A stretch of DNA of 5,109 bases, taken from positions 829 to 5,937 of the forward strand of contig PBRL01000051.1 of the NCBI GenBank assembly GCA_002725925.1, in the 5' to 3' direction. Source of the stretch: Chloroflexota bacterium. Lineage in GTDB: Bacteria; Chloroflexota; Dehalococcoidia; Lucifugimonadales; Lucifugimonadaceae. The notes beneath the pieces were generated by a model, which searched no databases, had not been told where the DNA came from, and worked only from the letters and a program-made list of their open reading frames with translations. Numbering within the stretch: the stretch's first letter is position 1; each line of letters begins with the position of its first letter. Shown one piece after another: positions 5,037 to 5,109 of the stretch. Position numbers and translations under genes: made by a program.

Positions 5037-5109
5037 TACCCAGTAGCAGACCACAAATATATCATCTATTTACTTGTTAATCATTTAGTTAATATCACTT
5101 ACACATACC

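Overview
The window looks like chromosomal DNA from a free-living bacterium: moderate GC, dense genes, short gaps and mixed ATG/GTG/TTG starts. Variants such as a methylenetetrahydrofolate reductase with a TQIGYD motif, a KtrA/Usp/TrkA run and a YtxH-type protein would fit a Chloroflexota (Dehalococcoidia/SAR202-like) genome. That placement is inference from protein flavour, not proven. There are no RNA genes, insertion sequences, CRISPR arrays or phage genes that I can see.

Layout. (1) Positions 1-873, minus strand: the N-terminal 291 codons of a methylenetetrahydrofolate reductase family protein that runs off the left edge; its likely start is a TTG behind an AGGG ribosome binding site. (2) 874-1186: a 313-base divergent intergenic region with weak promoter candidates in both directions and small inverted and direct repeats. 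(3) 1187-4320, plus strand: a tight five-gene probable operon. It holds a KtrA-like RCK regulator, a UspA-like universal stress protein with an altered nucleotide-binding motif, an RCK_N-only protein, a full RCK_N+RCK_C TrkA-like protein, and prephenate dehydratase (pheA). Gaps are 26, 6, 7 and 2 bases. (4) 4317-4967, minus strand: two small single-pass membrane proteins, one YtxH-like and one of unknown family, convergent with pheA and sharing a TTAA in which both strands read a stop. (5) 4968-5109: an AT-rich upstream region for the minus-strand pair.

How the genes may work together. The three RCK proteins are of the type that binds adenine nucleotides (ATP/ADP or NAD(H)) and gates KtrB/TrkH-type potassium pores. 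The Usp is another small nucleotide-binding-type protein, so the cluster reads as a cytosolic energy/nucleotide sensing module for ion transport. No membrane pore gene is present between metF and pheA, so the partner must lie elsewhere or the proteins do something else. pheA supplies phenylpyruvate for phenylalanine synthesis and appears to be translated by coupling to the upstream trkA-like gene. The window has no obviously new system; the most notable point is the pore-less RCK-Usp-RCK-RCK cluster with its stand-alone RCK_N protein and degenerate Usp.
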